Below, in pieces: positions 37,901-48,570 of a stretch of 64,000 nt of DNA. The DNA lies in NCBI GenBank assembly GCA_003952965.2, contig CM025853.1, positions 5,480,015-5,544,014 of the forward strand, read 5' to 3'. This DNA comes from Morella rubra (taxonomy: Eukaryota; Streptophyta; Magnoliopsida; Fagales; Myricaceae). Numbering within the stretch: position 1 is the stretch's first letter; every line of letters begins with the position of its first letter. A model generated the notes under the pieces. It ran no database searches, had not been told where the DNA came from, and saw only the letters and a list, made by a program, of their open reading frames with translations. Both the position numbers and the translations under genes were made by a program.

Positions 37901-38628
37901 TAAAAATAATCAGTTTTGAAAGATTGACTTCATCACAGAAATATATTTTGAAATGGAAATTCTTGAACAATAGAATCTATAGAATCCTAGATTTGTTGAA
38001 GCAGCAACAACCAGCAGATCAAAACTCTAAGAAGTAATAAAGTAGAATTTAATTGTTTGAGAATTTAGTTAGCAATAAAGTAATTGAGATAGACGGTTGT
38101 GGTTCTAGGTTTTAGGAGCTAAGAATTTATTGTGAATGATGATTATCTAACTTTCATATAAGAAAATTGTTAATTCTCTTGTTGAGCCACATTGTGTAAC
38201 GTTGATGCTCTTTATTATCTACGAGACACACTGACTTGCTCTATGCAATTCTCTCAAATTCATGCAACGTTGATGCTCTCCAATATCCTCGAAACACTCC
38301 AACTCGCCCTCAACAATTCTCTTCTCTCTCTCTCTAGACTACAATTTATATATATAACACTCTTTCTCTTTTATTCTCGGTAGCTCAGTTCTAATTGAAA
38401 AAGAACTCCTAATCACAACGCATTAAGGATTGCATCTACGTTCAAAAATATCAGTTGAGGAATCTGGATAAAACAAGAACTCTTCGATTTGTTACTCTAT
38501 CCACACCATCCTGGGGTTAACATGGACAAATCCAAGGCAAACTCAACAGCTGGGTCGCCATTGAACCCCCTGGATGAGTGTAAAGGCAAAAATGAAGATC
38601 ATATGGTTGAATCAGCCTTGAGGAAATG

Positions 38629-40617
38629 ATAGGCTTGATAAAATAAAGATTGCATGAAATTAGAGGAAACACGAAAGCTTAGAAAGTAAACGGTCGCTCA
38701 CAATGCAAGCTATTATCAGTGCCATTTTGCTAGTTTAACAGGGTTAATTGCAATTGCCAATAGCAAGTCCAGACAGCCTTTAAGAGCGCTCACTCTACAC
38801 CTTATGTCTGGAACGTCAATGATGATGAATCAAGATGTTTATGATCTGTGAAGAAGCCAGACAAGTGAAACCAATCCTTCCATTTCTTTCTTACGGTTTG
38901 CTGCTATATTGTAGCTGTCATTCAAGCCTCCTGTGAGGTCTGATTGGTAGAAGGGAAAAAGTTTTTTTTTTTTTCTTAATTATACAAACAGTGCCATATT
39001 TTGACCAAAAAGTCTCCACGGTAAACATTTGTACAAATTTGTTCCTGTAGCCAGTGTATAGTAACACCATGGTCCTTCCCTTTTGATTTTGTTATCTCCC
39101 ATAACGCCTGAATTAAATCTTTTACCAACAAGTCATATATTACTATTTCAAAGTTTAGCATAAGGCGTTAAAGGAAATGACGAAATTGAAATGGAAGGAT
39201 CATTTAGTTCCTATACACTAACCACATAGATGAATTTGTAGAAATATTTACCACAGAGACAATTTTTATCAAAACGTTATATCATATGAAATGTTTGTAG
39301 AAATAAGTCTTTCTTTTACACTAGCAATACCTCGTTATATTAACCAAAACTAAAAATTATGCAACATATCACACACCCGAATATGCTAGAGTATATCAGA
39401 AACATAAAAGAAACCTTCTTTACCAAAGCTGGCTGCCCACTTAGCGGTTGCCTCCTGCGGTTGCAGACCAATCATAGAAAGAGACTACTTATCCAAAAGT
39501 CACAACTCATTCGATTTTTATGGCTATGATCCCAAAGCAATTACGTGATCTTAAATTGTTCACTTGGTTTTGTTTGGCTTCAGTGTTATTCTTGCTTATA
39601 ACTACTATATTCCTCCGTCGTAAACGAAGTTTAAAATAAAGTTTGGGGTACCGTATCTTTCTGAGAAAAAAAAAACTATAGAAATGTTACCTTCGGCAAA
39701 CTCTTCCATCCTTAAATAAACTCTTCCCGAGTCAATAAGTCAACTTTCATACATCATAATCCAAATGGATACGCCTTCAAAGTTTGGATAAATATAAGTA
39801 GACTTCAGACACACGTCAGCTTCATTATTGGAAGAAAGCGACTTTATGAAAGAAACTCTTGTTAAGCAAGTAAAGTCATGCCAGAAGAAGATTAGAAAAA
39901 ATTGAACCTGTGCTACATCCTAAAGTTAGCTTTAAAGAATTATTTGGATTGAGATGTCCAGAAATTACTTTAAGGAACTATTCCAATAAAGATCTCTTTA
40001 AGTTTTTAAGATCTTCTACCATGCAAAATTATTTACCATTACCATTTTCCATTTACTGATTGAAATTTTACCCGAATACCATTCATCACTTTTACTGATC
40101 CAACGTTTCCCACCTCAGCATTTACCACAATCTGGAATTATAATATTGATGGGATTCAAAGTACATGAATAGATGCCCTAAGACTGAATTCCTACTTTAC
40201 AAATTCTAAGAATAAATAAACACATCATAAATATTAAGAGCTCTTCAACCAAACTGGCCAGCCCCAAGATGGTTGACTGGCTATGCAATTGTTTAACAAT
40301 TTGTTTCTTTTTTTTCTTTTGGGGTGGGGCGGGGGAACAAGTAAAGTTACAGCACTTCAAAGGGCAGCATGCTAACCGAAAAGAAAGAAAAGATCCATGG
40401 TTATTCTAAAGTTTAATAAACAACAAACTATGGACATGGTCCATCTCCAACATCAATGACAAATTAGTTTTGCTACCTTCCTACTCCCTTTACAGATACA
40501 TTTTTCCCTCTGAACCTAAGTTAAAACACTTTCAAAGACAGCTTATTGACCCTCACAATTAGGCTCAATCTTGATCCTTGCAAACAGGGTCATGATTTTT
40601 GCATAAACTCTTACAAT
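38629..40617. other. Intergenic DNA between block A' and the HON4-like gene
   Basis: Gene-free. It contains the MITE at 38980-39302, then AT-rich unique sequence. The right end is the 3' flank of the HON4-like gene. A G-rich tract (GGGGTGGGGCGGGGG) lies at about 40321-40335. Confidence 0.4.
38980..39302. mobile_element. MITE with long inverted arms
   Basis: The left arm (ACAAACAGTG at 38984, then GTCTCCACGGTAAACATTTG and AGTGTATAG) is complementary to the right arm ending TGTTTGT at about 39298. The complement of the right arm reads ACAAACATTTC, then GTCTCTGTGGTAAATATTTC and AGTGTATAG. Arms are about 130 bp. No target duplication was resolved. Confidence 0.55.
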
Positions 40618-42742
40618 TCAAGGAGCACAAGTCTGTTGTAGCTGTGGCGGCAACTGTGGCTGCGGCATCAGCTGTGGCTGCAGCAGCTGTGGTTGCTGCG
40701 TCTGCTGTGGCTGTTGAGATTCAATTTGTAATGGTGCAGTAATAATGTCCATTGTTGCCAGCCCTTCTAACTCTGCCACTGCACTGATTGCGCTTTCCTC
40801 GGTTATCTGAGGCTTCAGCACATCAACAACTTCCTTCACCTTAGATTGCTACAAACAAACCATTCAATACCATAAATAATAATTCGTTAGAAACTAAAAG
40901 AGTTCAGCGGTGCAAATGATTTAACTTACAATATATTCAAGTTTCCTCTTGAGATCTACATAGGCCATCGGTTGCATATCGGATATTGCAGATATTGCCG
41001 CCGCCGCATTCTTTTTTTTGGAAATGGAAAAGACAACGTGAGAGTAAATTCGATACCAATGCACCAACAGAATTAAATAGAGCCGAATAATGAAATTGAA
41101 AGTCATATTCCAATACGGAGTTTCCCCAACAACCAAAAATAGAAAAGTCATATTACTAACAGACTTCACAAAAATTAATTTATCAAATTTAGACACAGAA
41201 ATTTCCATTTATTGTAGATCAGTGTCCACATAACATCATTCTATTCCCTAAACTCTTTCTGAACCCATATCAGAAGCATTTATTCTACCCCTCCAATTTC
41301 ACAAACATATTCTCTAACCCAGATAAGATAAAATACCCACCATCTCTTTTTTTCTTTCCACTCTAAATAACATTCTAATACAATTTTTTTTTAAATACAT
41401 AGCAATTATGTTAAAGAATTTCAAACAAATAAACATTATTTGTGCAAATGATTCCTTTCAGGAAAGCGCCCTCAAAATAAACACCAATCAAGTACCATTC
41501 CTAGATAAAGGGATGTTTTGCAATCAAATCTGATTATCAACTATTTGAGCAAATGTACAAAAAGGTTGATGGAGAACAAGAATAACTACACCAAAAAACA
41601 CAACATTTACCTTCTTGGGCCGGCCTACTGGCCTGCCGGAAGTCTTCTTGAGCTTCCGTGCCTGGACAACCTTTGCCGGTCCGCCGGGCAAAACATCACC
41701 ACCATCAGTACCGTACACCAAGTGTATTGGTGCTGCAGCGTCCTTCTTAGGCCGGCCCCTAGGCCTGGGTACATTAGCTACTGGGGCTACTGTAGGGACA
41801 TTGTTGGAAGCGAAAGGAATAATCATGGTCCGGAGCTGGGCCTTTGGTGGACGACCAGGGCCTCTCTTAATCCCATTGGGGCCCAACATGGCCGTCACAG
41901 ACTTGGGCTTCGGAGTCTTCTTATTCAACCTAGGCTTCGCTCCGACTCTAGACCCAGGTGGACGACCTCTACCCCTCTTAATAGGACCATCTTGCCCCAC
42001 CAGCCCAGTCTTCCGAGGACGGCCCGGACCCCTCTTAACAACATCCGGCTGCGCAATGGGCTCGTCCACAAGCCCGAGAGCAACCAAGACCGGCTGCGCG
42101 TTGGGCTCGGGGTCGGGGATGGGAATCGGATTGGGGACGATCTTGGGTTTGGGAGGACGACCTCGGCTGCGACCCTGGCCCTTTTGGGGCCCAGAAAGAG
42201 AAGCAGCAGCAGCAGCAGCGGAGGAGGCATCAGATCTAGGGAGCTTGTAAGATTTTTTGATCATGACGAGAAGACCGCTGTTCTTCAAGCGCTTGAGGTG
42301 GTGAGTCAACAAGGCTGAGTGAGTGGGTGGGAGACCCGAGTAGAATCGTTCTATGTACTTGGCTATGGCCCTCTTGCTAGACCCGTTTCTTTCCTTCAGA
42401 GCCGTAATCGCAGCGAATATCATCTGAGACCCACACAGCAAAAATTGAACTTTTCAAAGAAAAACAGAAGCAAAAGAGACAGAGGAAAGAAATTCTCTTG
42501 TTGAGAGTGGAGAGAGAGAGAGAGAGAGAGAGAATTGCTACCTCAGCATAAGGAGGGTGACTGTGATTGAGGGCTGGGGCGAGATTCGGGCTAGGGTTAG
42601 CTGCGGGAGCTATGTGGTTCTGAGCTTCGGTAGCAGCAGTTGTGGTGGGGTCCACGACGGGGGTCATGGCAGCGAGAGCCACTGTGGCAGTGTTGTCCGG
42701 CGGCAGCGAAGGAGGAAACGGCGGCGATAGTGTCGGGTCCAT
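40618..42742 (-). CDS. HON4: HON4/HON5-type GH1-HMGA chromatin protein, complete, 4 exons
   Basis: Exons 42742-42542, 42423-41611, 41010-40930, 40848-40618, all with GT..AG and phase 0, give 441 aa. The Pro/Ala-rich N-terminus ends at HPPYAE. A linker-histone GH1 winged helix spans about 64-132 (MIFAAITALKERNGSSKRA, SALLTHHLKRLKNSG). Six AT-hooks with GRP cores follow at about 154, 200, 218, 256, 289 and 329 (for example KRGPGRPRK, KRGRGRPPG). Next come a conserved helix (YVDLKRKLEYIQSKVKEVV) and a Gln/Pro-rich tail. GH1-HMGA proteins bind AT-rich DNA in the nucleus and have been linked to chromatin architecture and telomere stability. The exon 3 acceptor sits behind an A-run (AAAAAAAAG), which is weak but supported by the family sequence GRPKKNA. 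The symbol rests on remembered similarity to At3g18035. Confidence 0.9.
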
Positions 42743-42840
42743 AGATTTCGAGAGAGAGAGAAGTAGACGGGGGGTGTTTCTAGAAAGAGAAATGGGATTT
42801 TGAGAGAGAGAGAGAGAGAGTGAAGGGTGCTGAGGTGGGA
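42485..42840. repeat. GA/CT microsatellites at the HON4-like 5' end
   Basis: A GA run lies at about 42510-42533, inside intron 1 and only about 10 bases from the 5' splice site. Shorter GA runs lie at 42750-42762 and 42801-42820 in the probable 5' UTR. On the transcript strand they read as CT tracts. Confidence 0.6.
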
Positions 42841-43030
42841 TTGTCAAATTGTGAATGGGGAATTGGGAAAAGAGGGAGAAAATGGGGAACGGTGGTGTCC
42901 TTTACTGGCGAATGCCGATGATTGGATCTAACTTCAATCGAACCGCTGAGGATTACACCCATTGATATGACGTGGTCGACATCTTTCTTTCTTTTATCTA
43001 TATCCATCTCTTTCACATCTTTTTTTTTTT

Positions 43031-43250
43031 GCTTCCTTTGTTTTCTATCCGAGTTTATTCGTTTGCACTTAGGCCCTTATCTATTAAAATAATAAATAAA
43101 ATTAACTTTAGTTTTTGTTTCCTTTGTTATCTATCCACACGAGTTTATTCGTTTGCACTTTGGCCCTTCCCTGTTTAAAAAATAAATAAAAATTACTTTA
43201 GTTTTTGTTTCCTTTCTTCTCTATCCACACGAGTTTATTCGCTTGCACGT
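43031..43250. repeat. 90-bp tandem repeat upstream of the HON4-like gene
   Basis: The marker GAGTTTATTCG recurs at 43051, 43141 and 43231, exactly 90 bp apart. The units carry TTTTTGTTTCCTTT, CTATCCACAC and GCACTTNGGCCCTT. About 2.4 units are present, starting about 290 bp from the ATG. Confidence 0.8.
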
Positions 43251-44239
43251 GACCTCTCAAATTTGTGTCTGGTTTTCTCCATTTCTATATCTATTTTTTA
43301 AATATTTTTTTTTTGTAATGAGAGAAATTTAGAAATCTATTTATTTAAACTAAATTCGGATGAATTTGATTCAATATCCGTCCTAATTAAATTTAATGAT
43401 AGATATCGTCCAGTATTTATACTAATTAAATTTTATGTCACGGAAAATTTTAAAAAACTGATCAACCTAGTAATCAACTACTCATTTAAGTTACAAATAT
43501 GCGCCTAATCTACACTCTCTGGTATCTCCACGCCGGCACTTTGAACTACTCCGGTGGGTTATTTTCTAGTGTTCTTTCACTTTTCAGGTCCGGCAAAATG
43601 TAACCAGCGAGCGATTAGATGCTGAAAGGAGATTTGCCTTGACCAAGAAGCACCTTTGACTCTAGTTATGAGAAAACAGATGATTGTAGAGTTACCAAGA
43701 TTTATGAAAATAAAAAAAAAAATTTAGAATAATTTAACACGTAAATCTTATATATGGTCTCACTCTAAAAATTGGAGCATCTCTTTCATCAGCCAACTCT
43801 TCCACATCACCATTGCTATCAGAAATCCTTTCGGCAATTAACAATAACAACTTGACAAATATATTATTATGAGTCATTAGTTAATCAAATAAGATAACTT
43901 AAATTAATTATACACGCATACAGTGCTGTAGTGGCCTACGTCGTACCTATCAACATTTTGAAACAAAAAACTATTCACCTCTAAAACAATAGCACTGTTT
44001 GTGTAGGTAACGAGGCATAATCTACACCACCCACGTGAATGAGCTTGAACAAATTTAATCCAATATGACCGTATGGAAAAACTTAATGCCACAGCAAAAT
44101 ACAGACACGTGCATTACTTCATGATGCATTGTGTAGTATACGTGGGTGTCGTGTAAAGGTAACTACTTAGTTTTTTTCTTTTCCTAAGTAGGTAACTACT
44201 TAGTTAATACTTCATAATTGACTTTGTTGTACATTATAA
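43251..44239. other. Gene-free intergenic DNA
   Basis: AT-rich, with no supportable gene, RNA or bounded repeat. Small frames at 43904-44092 show no recognised domain. Confidence 0.4.
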
Positions 44240-44859
44240 GACTAAGGGTGGGTATCAGTACGAATGAAACTAGAATTAACTATTCCAATTCCATTTGTTT
44301 CGATACTTATCGGAATGTAATTTTTTTTTAATTCCGATTCCATTTTGATCTTTTACCGAAATAGAACTGGAATTTTTGAAATTGAAACTTAAAATTCCAA
44401 TTCGGCATGTAAATTTTTTTAACATATTTTTTTGAAGCCCTAATGAGCCAAAAATGTTTTTTATACTGAATTTTTGGAAGATTTTTTTGTTATTCATCGT
44501 AAATTAACAATAAATATAAACATTCATCCAAAATCTAGATTTTAAAATAAACATTCAAGCAAATTTCATAGGTTATACTTTATTTTGAGTCCTATTTAAA
44601 AAAAAAAAAAAAGAATAAAAAATTTTGGTATTTTTTAGTTATTAATCATAAATTAACAATAAATATAAAATATTCATCTAAAATCTATATTCTAAAATAA
44701 ACATTCAATTAAATTCCATATGTTTTTTAGCACCGAAATTTTTAATTTCGAAAATTGTCAAAAATAACTTTCAATTCCTATTCCAATATATGCCAGAATT
44801 GGAACAAAAAAATGAAACCGAATATTTCAATTTTTACCGAATTTTTGCCCACCTTAGGA
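44240..44859. mobile_element. Non-autonomous element with AAGGGTGGG ends and an internal tandem repeat
   Basis: The left end CTAAGGGTGGGTATCAG (about 44240) pairs with the right end CCGAATTTTTGCCCACCTTAGG (about 44836-44858), whose complement begins CCTAAGGTGGGCAAAAA. Both subterminal parts contain the TTCGGT/ATTCC-type text common in plant MITEs of this class. Inside, a unit of about 149 bp is repeated twice (AAATTAACAATAAATA at 44501 and 44650). Confidence 0.5.
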
Positions 44860-45662
44860 TATTCTGTGCTTGGCTCAAAGTTGGTCACCTACACTCAAGC
44901 TAGGCCCTAATGAAGGTAAACTAGAAAGCCAGGATAGAAGAGGACCTCATCATTTGACTGCGACAATTTCAAGGAGTACTTCCAAGATAGTCAGCATGGA
45001 ATGGGTTGTTCCTTAAAAATGGCACTTAAATCTGTGGAGTTTGCTTCTCTTAGGAGGAAAAATGGGATTCAGACAGTACTTCAAAGAAAAGCAAAAGCGC
45101 ATGGAGAATATTAAACACGCGCACGGCGCACCCAACTTTTTTTTATAGAAGAAGAGACTAGCCAGACTGACCTTTCACCCTCTCCAAATTCTAAATCAAA
45201 AGCTCACATCATCACATGGTTCTGGGGATATCTTGAATCTGATTTTTCTACTGAAAGAATGGCAGATGCTGCAGATATTCTACTTAATTCTTCCTTATCA
45301 GAGATCTCTTCGTTTTCTTTGCTTATGATCCATTCCCTAGCTACGTCCCAGCTATCTCAAAGCAGAATAATGATGTAGCTGCTAGATTGTTGGATATATA
45401 GTCTTCTTCAGTTCCCTAGTAGGCGTAGTTCCGCGGGCGAGCCAAGCCACAAAGGGGAAGTGCTATAAATTTCGTTCGACATGCACTTCGGAAACCTGAA
45501 TTGGGGAGATGGGATATGATCATTGCACTATCGGATCAAATTAGGGTCAGTAATCGAGTCCTTAAGAAGGAGATTCAAAACTTAGGTGAGCTGCAAAAAG
45601 TTTCTCCAAATTTATATAACATTTTGATAGTGGTGTGCATATTTAGATATATTATAATTTGA
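44860..45662 (+). other. Unidentified coding-like segment
   Basis: The base composition is less AT-rich than its neighbours. The frame at about 45460-45587 reads INFVRHALRKPELGRWDMI and on to DQIRVSNRVLKKEIQNL, followed by a consensus-like donor (G then GTGAGC). An upstream frame starts MADAADILLNSSLSEIS at about 45259 but does not connect openly. I do not recognise the protein. It could be a pseudogene fragment or part of a transposon. Confidence 0.25.
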
Positions 45663-46189
45663 GTTAATTACAATTTTTTCCCTTAAATTACCACTCGATT
45701 CTCAAATACCTCCACAAACTTTAACTCGTGACAACTCACCACATAAACTATATTTCTCATTGCGATTTCATCCATTAATCGACTGGAGCCAGTATGTCGA
45801 ACGGTTTTTATCCCACGTAATAGATACGTGACCTTCTCCTTACGTGAAAAGATAATCTTATCATTGTTTGAGTTCTCCCTAGCCTTCTACAATGCTTTTA
45901 ATAATTCGTAGAGCTAAAAAATAATACAAAGTTAGCTGAGATTTTTTTGTTAAAAAAAAAGAAAAGAAATGACTCACTTAGAATCAAGTTGGTTTAAAAT
46001 TTTCTTTTCAAGTAAGGAGAAGGTCACATGTCATTTACGTGGGATGAAAATAGATCGATATAACAACTTCAGCAGATTGGGAGATGAAATTGCAACGAGA
46101 AGTATAGTTTGTGGGGTGAGTTGAAACGAATAAAAGTTTATGGTCTTTGAGAATCGAGTGATAGTTTGAAGGAGAAAATTGTAATTAAC
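45663..46189. mobile_element. MITE with inverted arms of about 200 bp
   Basis: GTTAATTACAATTTTTTCCC at 45663 pairs with the right end AATTGTAATTAAC at 46189. Matching continues inward through CACTCGATTCTCAAA, CAACTCACC, ACAAACTATA and CCCACGTAA, then TGACCTTCTCCTTAC. The arms give a strong hairpin of 527 bp in total. A TTAA or palindromic target makes the exact ends ambiguous. Confidence 0.7.
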
Positions 46190-47041
46190 AGTTAAAAATT
46201 TATTAAGTCAGTAAAATATTGGTGAAAATTTTTAAAGATATTTAATTATGAATTAATTTGTATTGAAGTTTATAAATTTTTTAAAGCAGTGACTACTGAT
46301 TTGGATAAGTACCACAGACAACAGATCTTGACCAAAGATCTCCTTTCCATTGGTTTAGCAATTCTGACAAAGAAAAATTAATACAGTGAGCTAATTGATG
46401 AGAGGAAGTCCGGCTTCCCAAGTACAACATACTACATAGCACTGCTTCATGAACTTTTTTTCTTTTTGGAGTTAGATTCATGCACTAGCTATTTGATGAT
46501 TTGAAATGACCCCCCGTTTTCAAAAGGGTTATCATAATCCACAGCTTTTGTTTAAAGCCAAAAATTAGCCAATAACTCACGTTTTGATAGATTTTTGCCC
46601 TAATTTCTCCGAGATTTGCTTGCAAATTAGGTGCTATCGTTGCTTAGAAAAAAAAAATAGGTGTTATCATTATTTTGGCTCTTCGTATTTGGATTTTCTC
46701 ATTACTAAGAAAAAAACAATAAATCACCAAAGATACTTTTCTTAAAGCTTGTTAGGACATTAGTTTGTGGAGTATGGTTAAATTTCAAACTAGTACTTAG
46801 CGTTTATTTCGTCTTATACTATTCTTTAGAGAATCTTTTGTATCCTAGAGTGGTTATTTTGTCAACTTAGTTGGTGGAATAAATGTAACATGATTAAGGG
46901 GGACACATTACTATCAATTACAAATAGTCATGTGTCCCTAAGTCACTTAAGGATGCATTGTTTTTACAAAAGACCTATCCAACATTATATTATGAGTTGG
47001 CGTTTTAAGTCTAGGTGGCTTAGGTATTTTGAGGTGGATTT
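46190..47041. other. Gene-free intergenic DNA
   Basis: AT-rich. No gene, RNA or bounded repeat is supportable. Confidence 0.4.
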
Positions 47042-47050
47042 TAAATTAAA

Positions 47051-47486
47051 TGGGTAACATCATAGTTAGGGCTAAACACTATTGGGCTGAAATTGACCGG
47101 GCCGGCCGATTTTGGGCCAGCCCAGTTCGGTGGTTGGCCCAAAAAATTGTATAACCGAATGGGTCAGTTCGGCCCACGATTTTGGGTACCCAGAACCGTG
47201 GGCCTAACCGAACAGAGGGTAATTTAGGAAATTCAAGTTATTTATTTATTTTTTTACATATTAATTATTAAGTGGGGGGAGAGACGACGCCGTCTCTCCC
47301 CCCAAATCTCCTTCATGTTTTTTATTCCCACCCCTCCGACGCCCCCCACTCTTTCACCCATTTCTATACAAAATTGAATTAGCTGCCCCCTACTGAGAAA
47401 AAAAGAATAGCCGCCCCCCACCGCTCCACACCCTCGCTGGCGTCTCTCTCACGCCCCCTCCCCTTCTCTCTCTATCTCACGTCCTC

Positions 47487-47545
<59 letters not shown>

Positions 47546-48561
47546 GCCTCCTCGGTCCTCTCTTTCTCTCTCTCTCACGCCTCCACCGCAGCTCCTTGTG
47601 CGATGTCTTTTTCTCCGCCTCCAACCCCTCCAGAACAGCTTCAGAGCACTTGAAGAAGAGGCAGATCTATAGCGCACTAGCAGGGTTGCAGCACAGATCT
47701 AGACTTTTTGTAGTTGATTGTTGCTCCTTTGTTTCCAGATTTACAATTTTCCTCTCTTTCTTTCTCTCTCTCTTGGTGGTTGATTGTGGATGGTTGTTGG
47801 TGGTTGATTGTGGCTATTTTTTGTGGTTGTTGGGGGCTATGTTTGGTGGTTTTGGCAGTTGATTGTGGTTCTTGATTTTCCTGTCATCGGTAATTAGATC
47901 TTGATTTACAATTCTGCATTTGTGATTTTTTTTTTTTTTTTTTATCAATTTCTCCCTTTGATTTGCCGATCGGCGGTTCGGCTGTCGGTTGAGAGTTTAC
48001 AAGAACCGAACCCCTCGGTTCGGTTCTCGGTTGGGGCTGAAAATCGAATCGAGGGGTCGGTTTTCACCCCTAGTCATAGTACGCCCCCTAATTATAGGCC
48101 AGAATCAATCTCGCCTACCTAAGTTTTGAAATACTTGTGTTCTTTATGTTTCGAATATGATCAATTCTTGCCCTCCGTTTGAAATAATCGATAAATCACA
48201 TGCAAAATGATCAAAATGCCCCTTCAAGACATAATTACTAAAAAAATTAATTAAAAATAAAAATAAAAAGTATACAAAAAGAGTAATGTTTTTCAAATAA
48301 AGATATTGAAACTCTATTATATTAATCTATTTATTTTTAATTTATTTCTTGAACTTTTTTATTTTTAGTTTAAATTTTTTCTTGGAGGGACATTTTGATC
48401 ATTTTGTATGTTTTTGTAGGACTTAACTCCCAAATCAAACAGAGGGTTAGAATTGATCATTTTCAAACACATAGTGGGTTGAAATTGATTTTAGCCCATA
48501 ATTTATTGTTTCATAAGTAATGTTAGCCTATAATTAGGGGGGCGTACTTTGACATTACCCC
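47051..48561. mobile_element. Mutator-type MITE split by a hAT insertion
   Basis: The outer ends TGGGTAACATCATAGT (47051) and the complement of the right end (GGGGTAATGTCAAAGT, 48561) match. The left inverted repeat continues after the inserted hAT as ACGCCCCCTAATTATAGG at 48081, pairing with CCTATAATTAGGGGGGCGT at 48527-48545. Inner arms also pair (AAAATGATCAAAATG on both sides). A perfect 9-bp target duplication, TAAATTAAA, flanks it at 47042-47050 and 48562-48570, diagnostic of Mutator-like transposition. Without the insertion it is about 497 bp. Confidence 0.85.
47067..48072. mobile_element. hAT-type non-autonomous element nested in the MITE
   Basis: Ends TAGGGCTAAACAC (47067) and the complement of the right end TAGGGGTGAAAAC (48072) agree at 10 of 13 positions. 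The flanking 8-mers ATCATAGT (47059-47066) and GTCATAGT (48073-48080) agree at 7 of 8, as expected for hAT. Subterminal CGGTTCGG-type repeats occur at both sides. The interior (47280-47900) is CT-rich with a (CT)n run at 47490-47542 and resembles a captured 5' leader. No transposase is present. Confidence 0.8.
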
Positions 48562-48570
48562 TAAATTAAA

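Larger units (their letters stand above)
32383..38628. repeat. Duplicated block A' (right copy)
   Basis: Homologous to 20905-27547 in direct orientation. It starts directly at the edge of the partial EDR1 copy (GATAAGGTTCAGTTTTATAA matches ATAAGGCTCAATTTTATGC at 20913). It ends with GTTGAATCAGCCTTGAGG at about 38628, then runs into unique DNA. It carries an LTR-type insertion (34521-35696) and lacks the left arm of the foldback and the 1.1-kb block A insertion. Confidence 0.85.

Noticed and set aside
41518-42318. Long plus-strand open frames (up to 266 codons) opposite the HON4-like exon 2
   Set aside because: They are antisense shadows of a GC-rich AT-hook exon. The minus frame has GH1 and AT-hook domains and correct splice sites.
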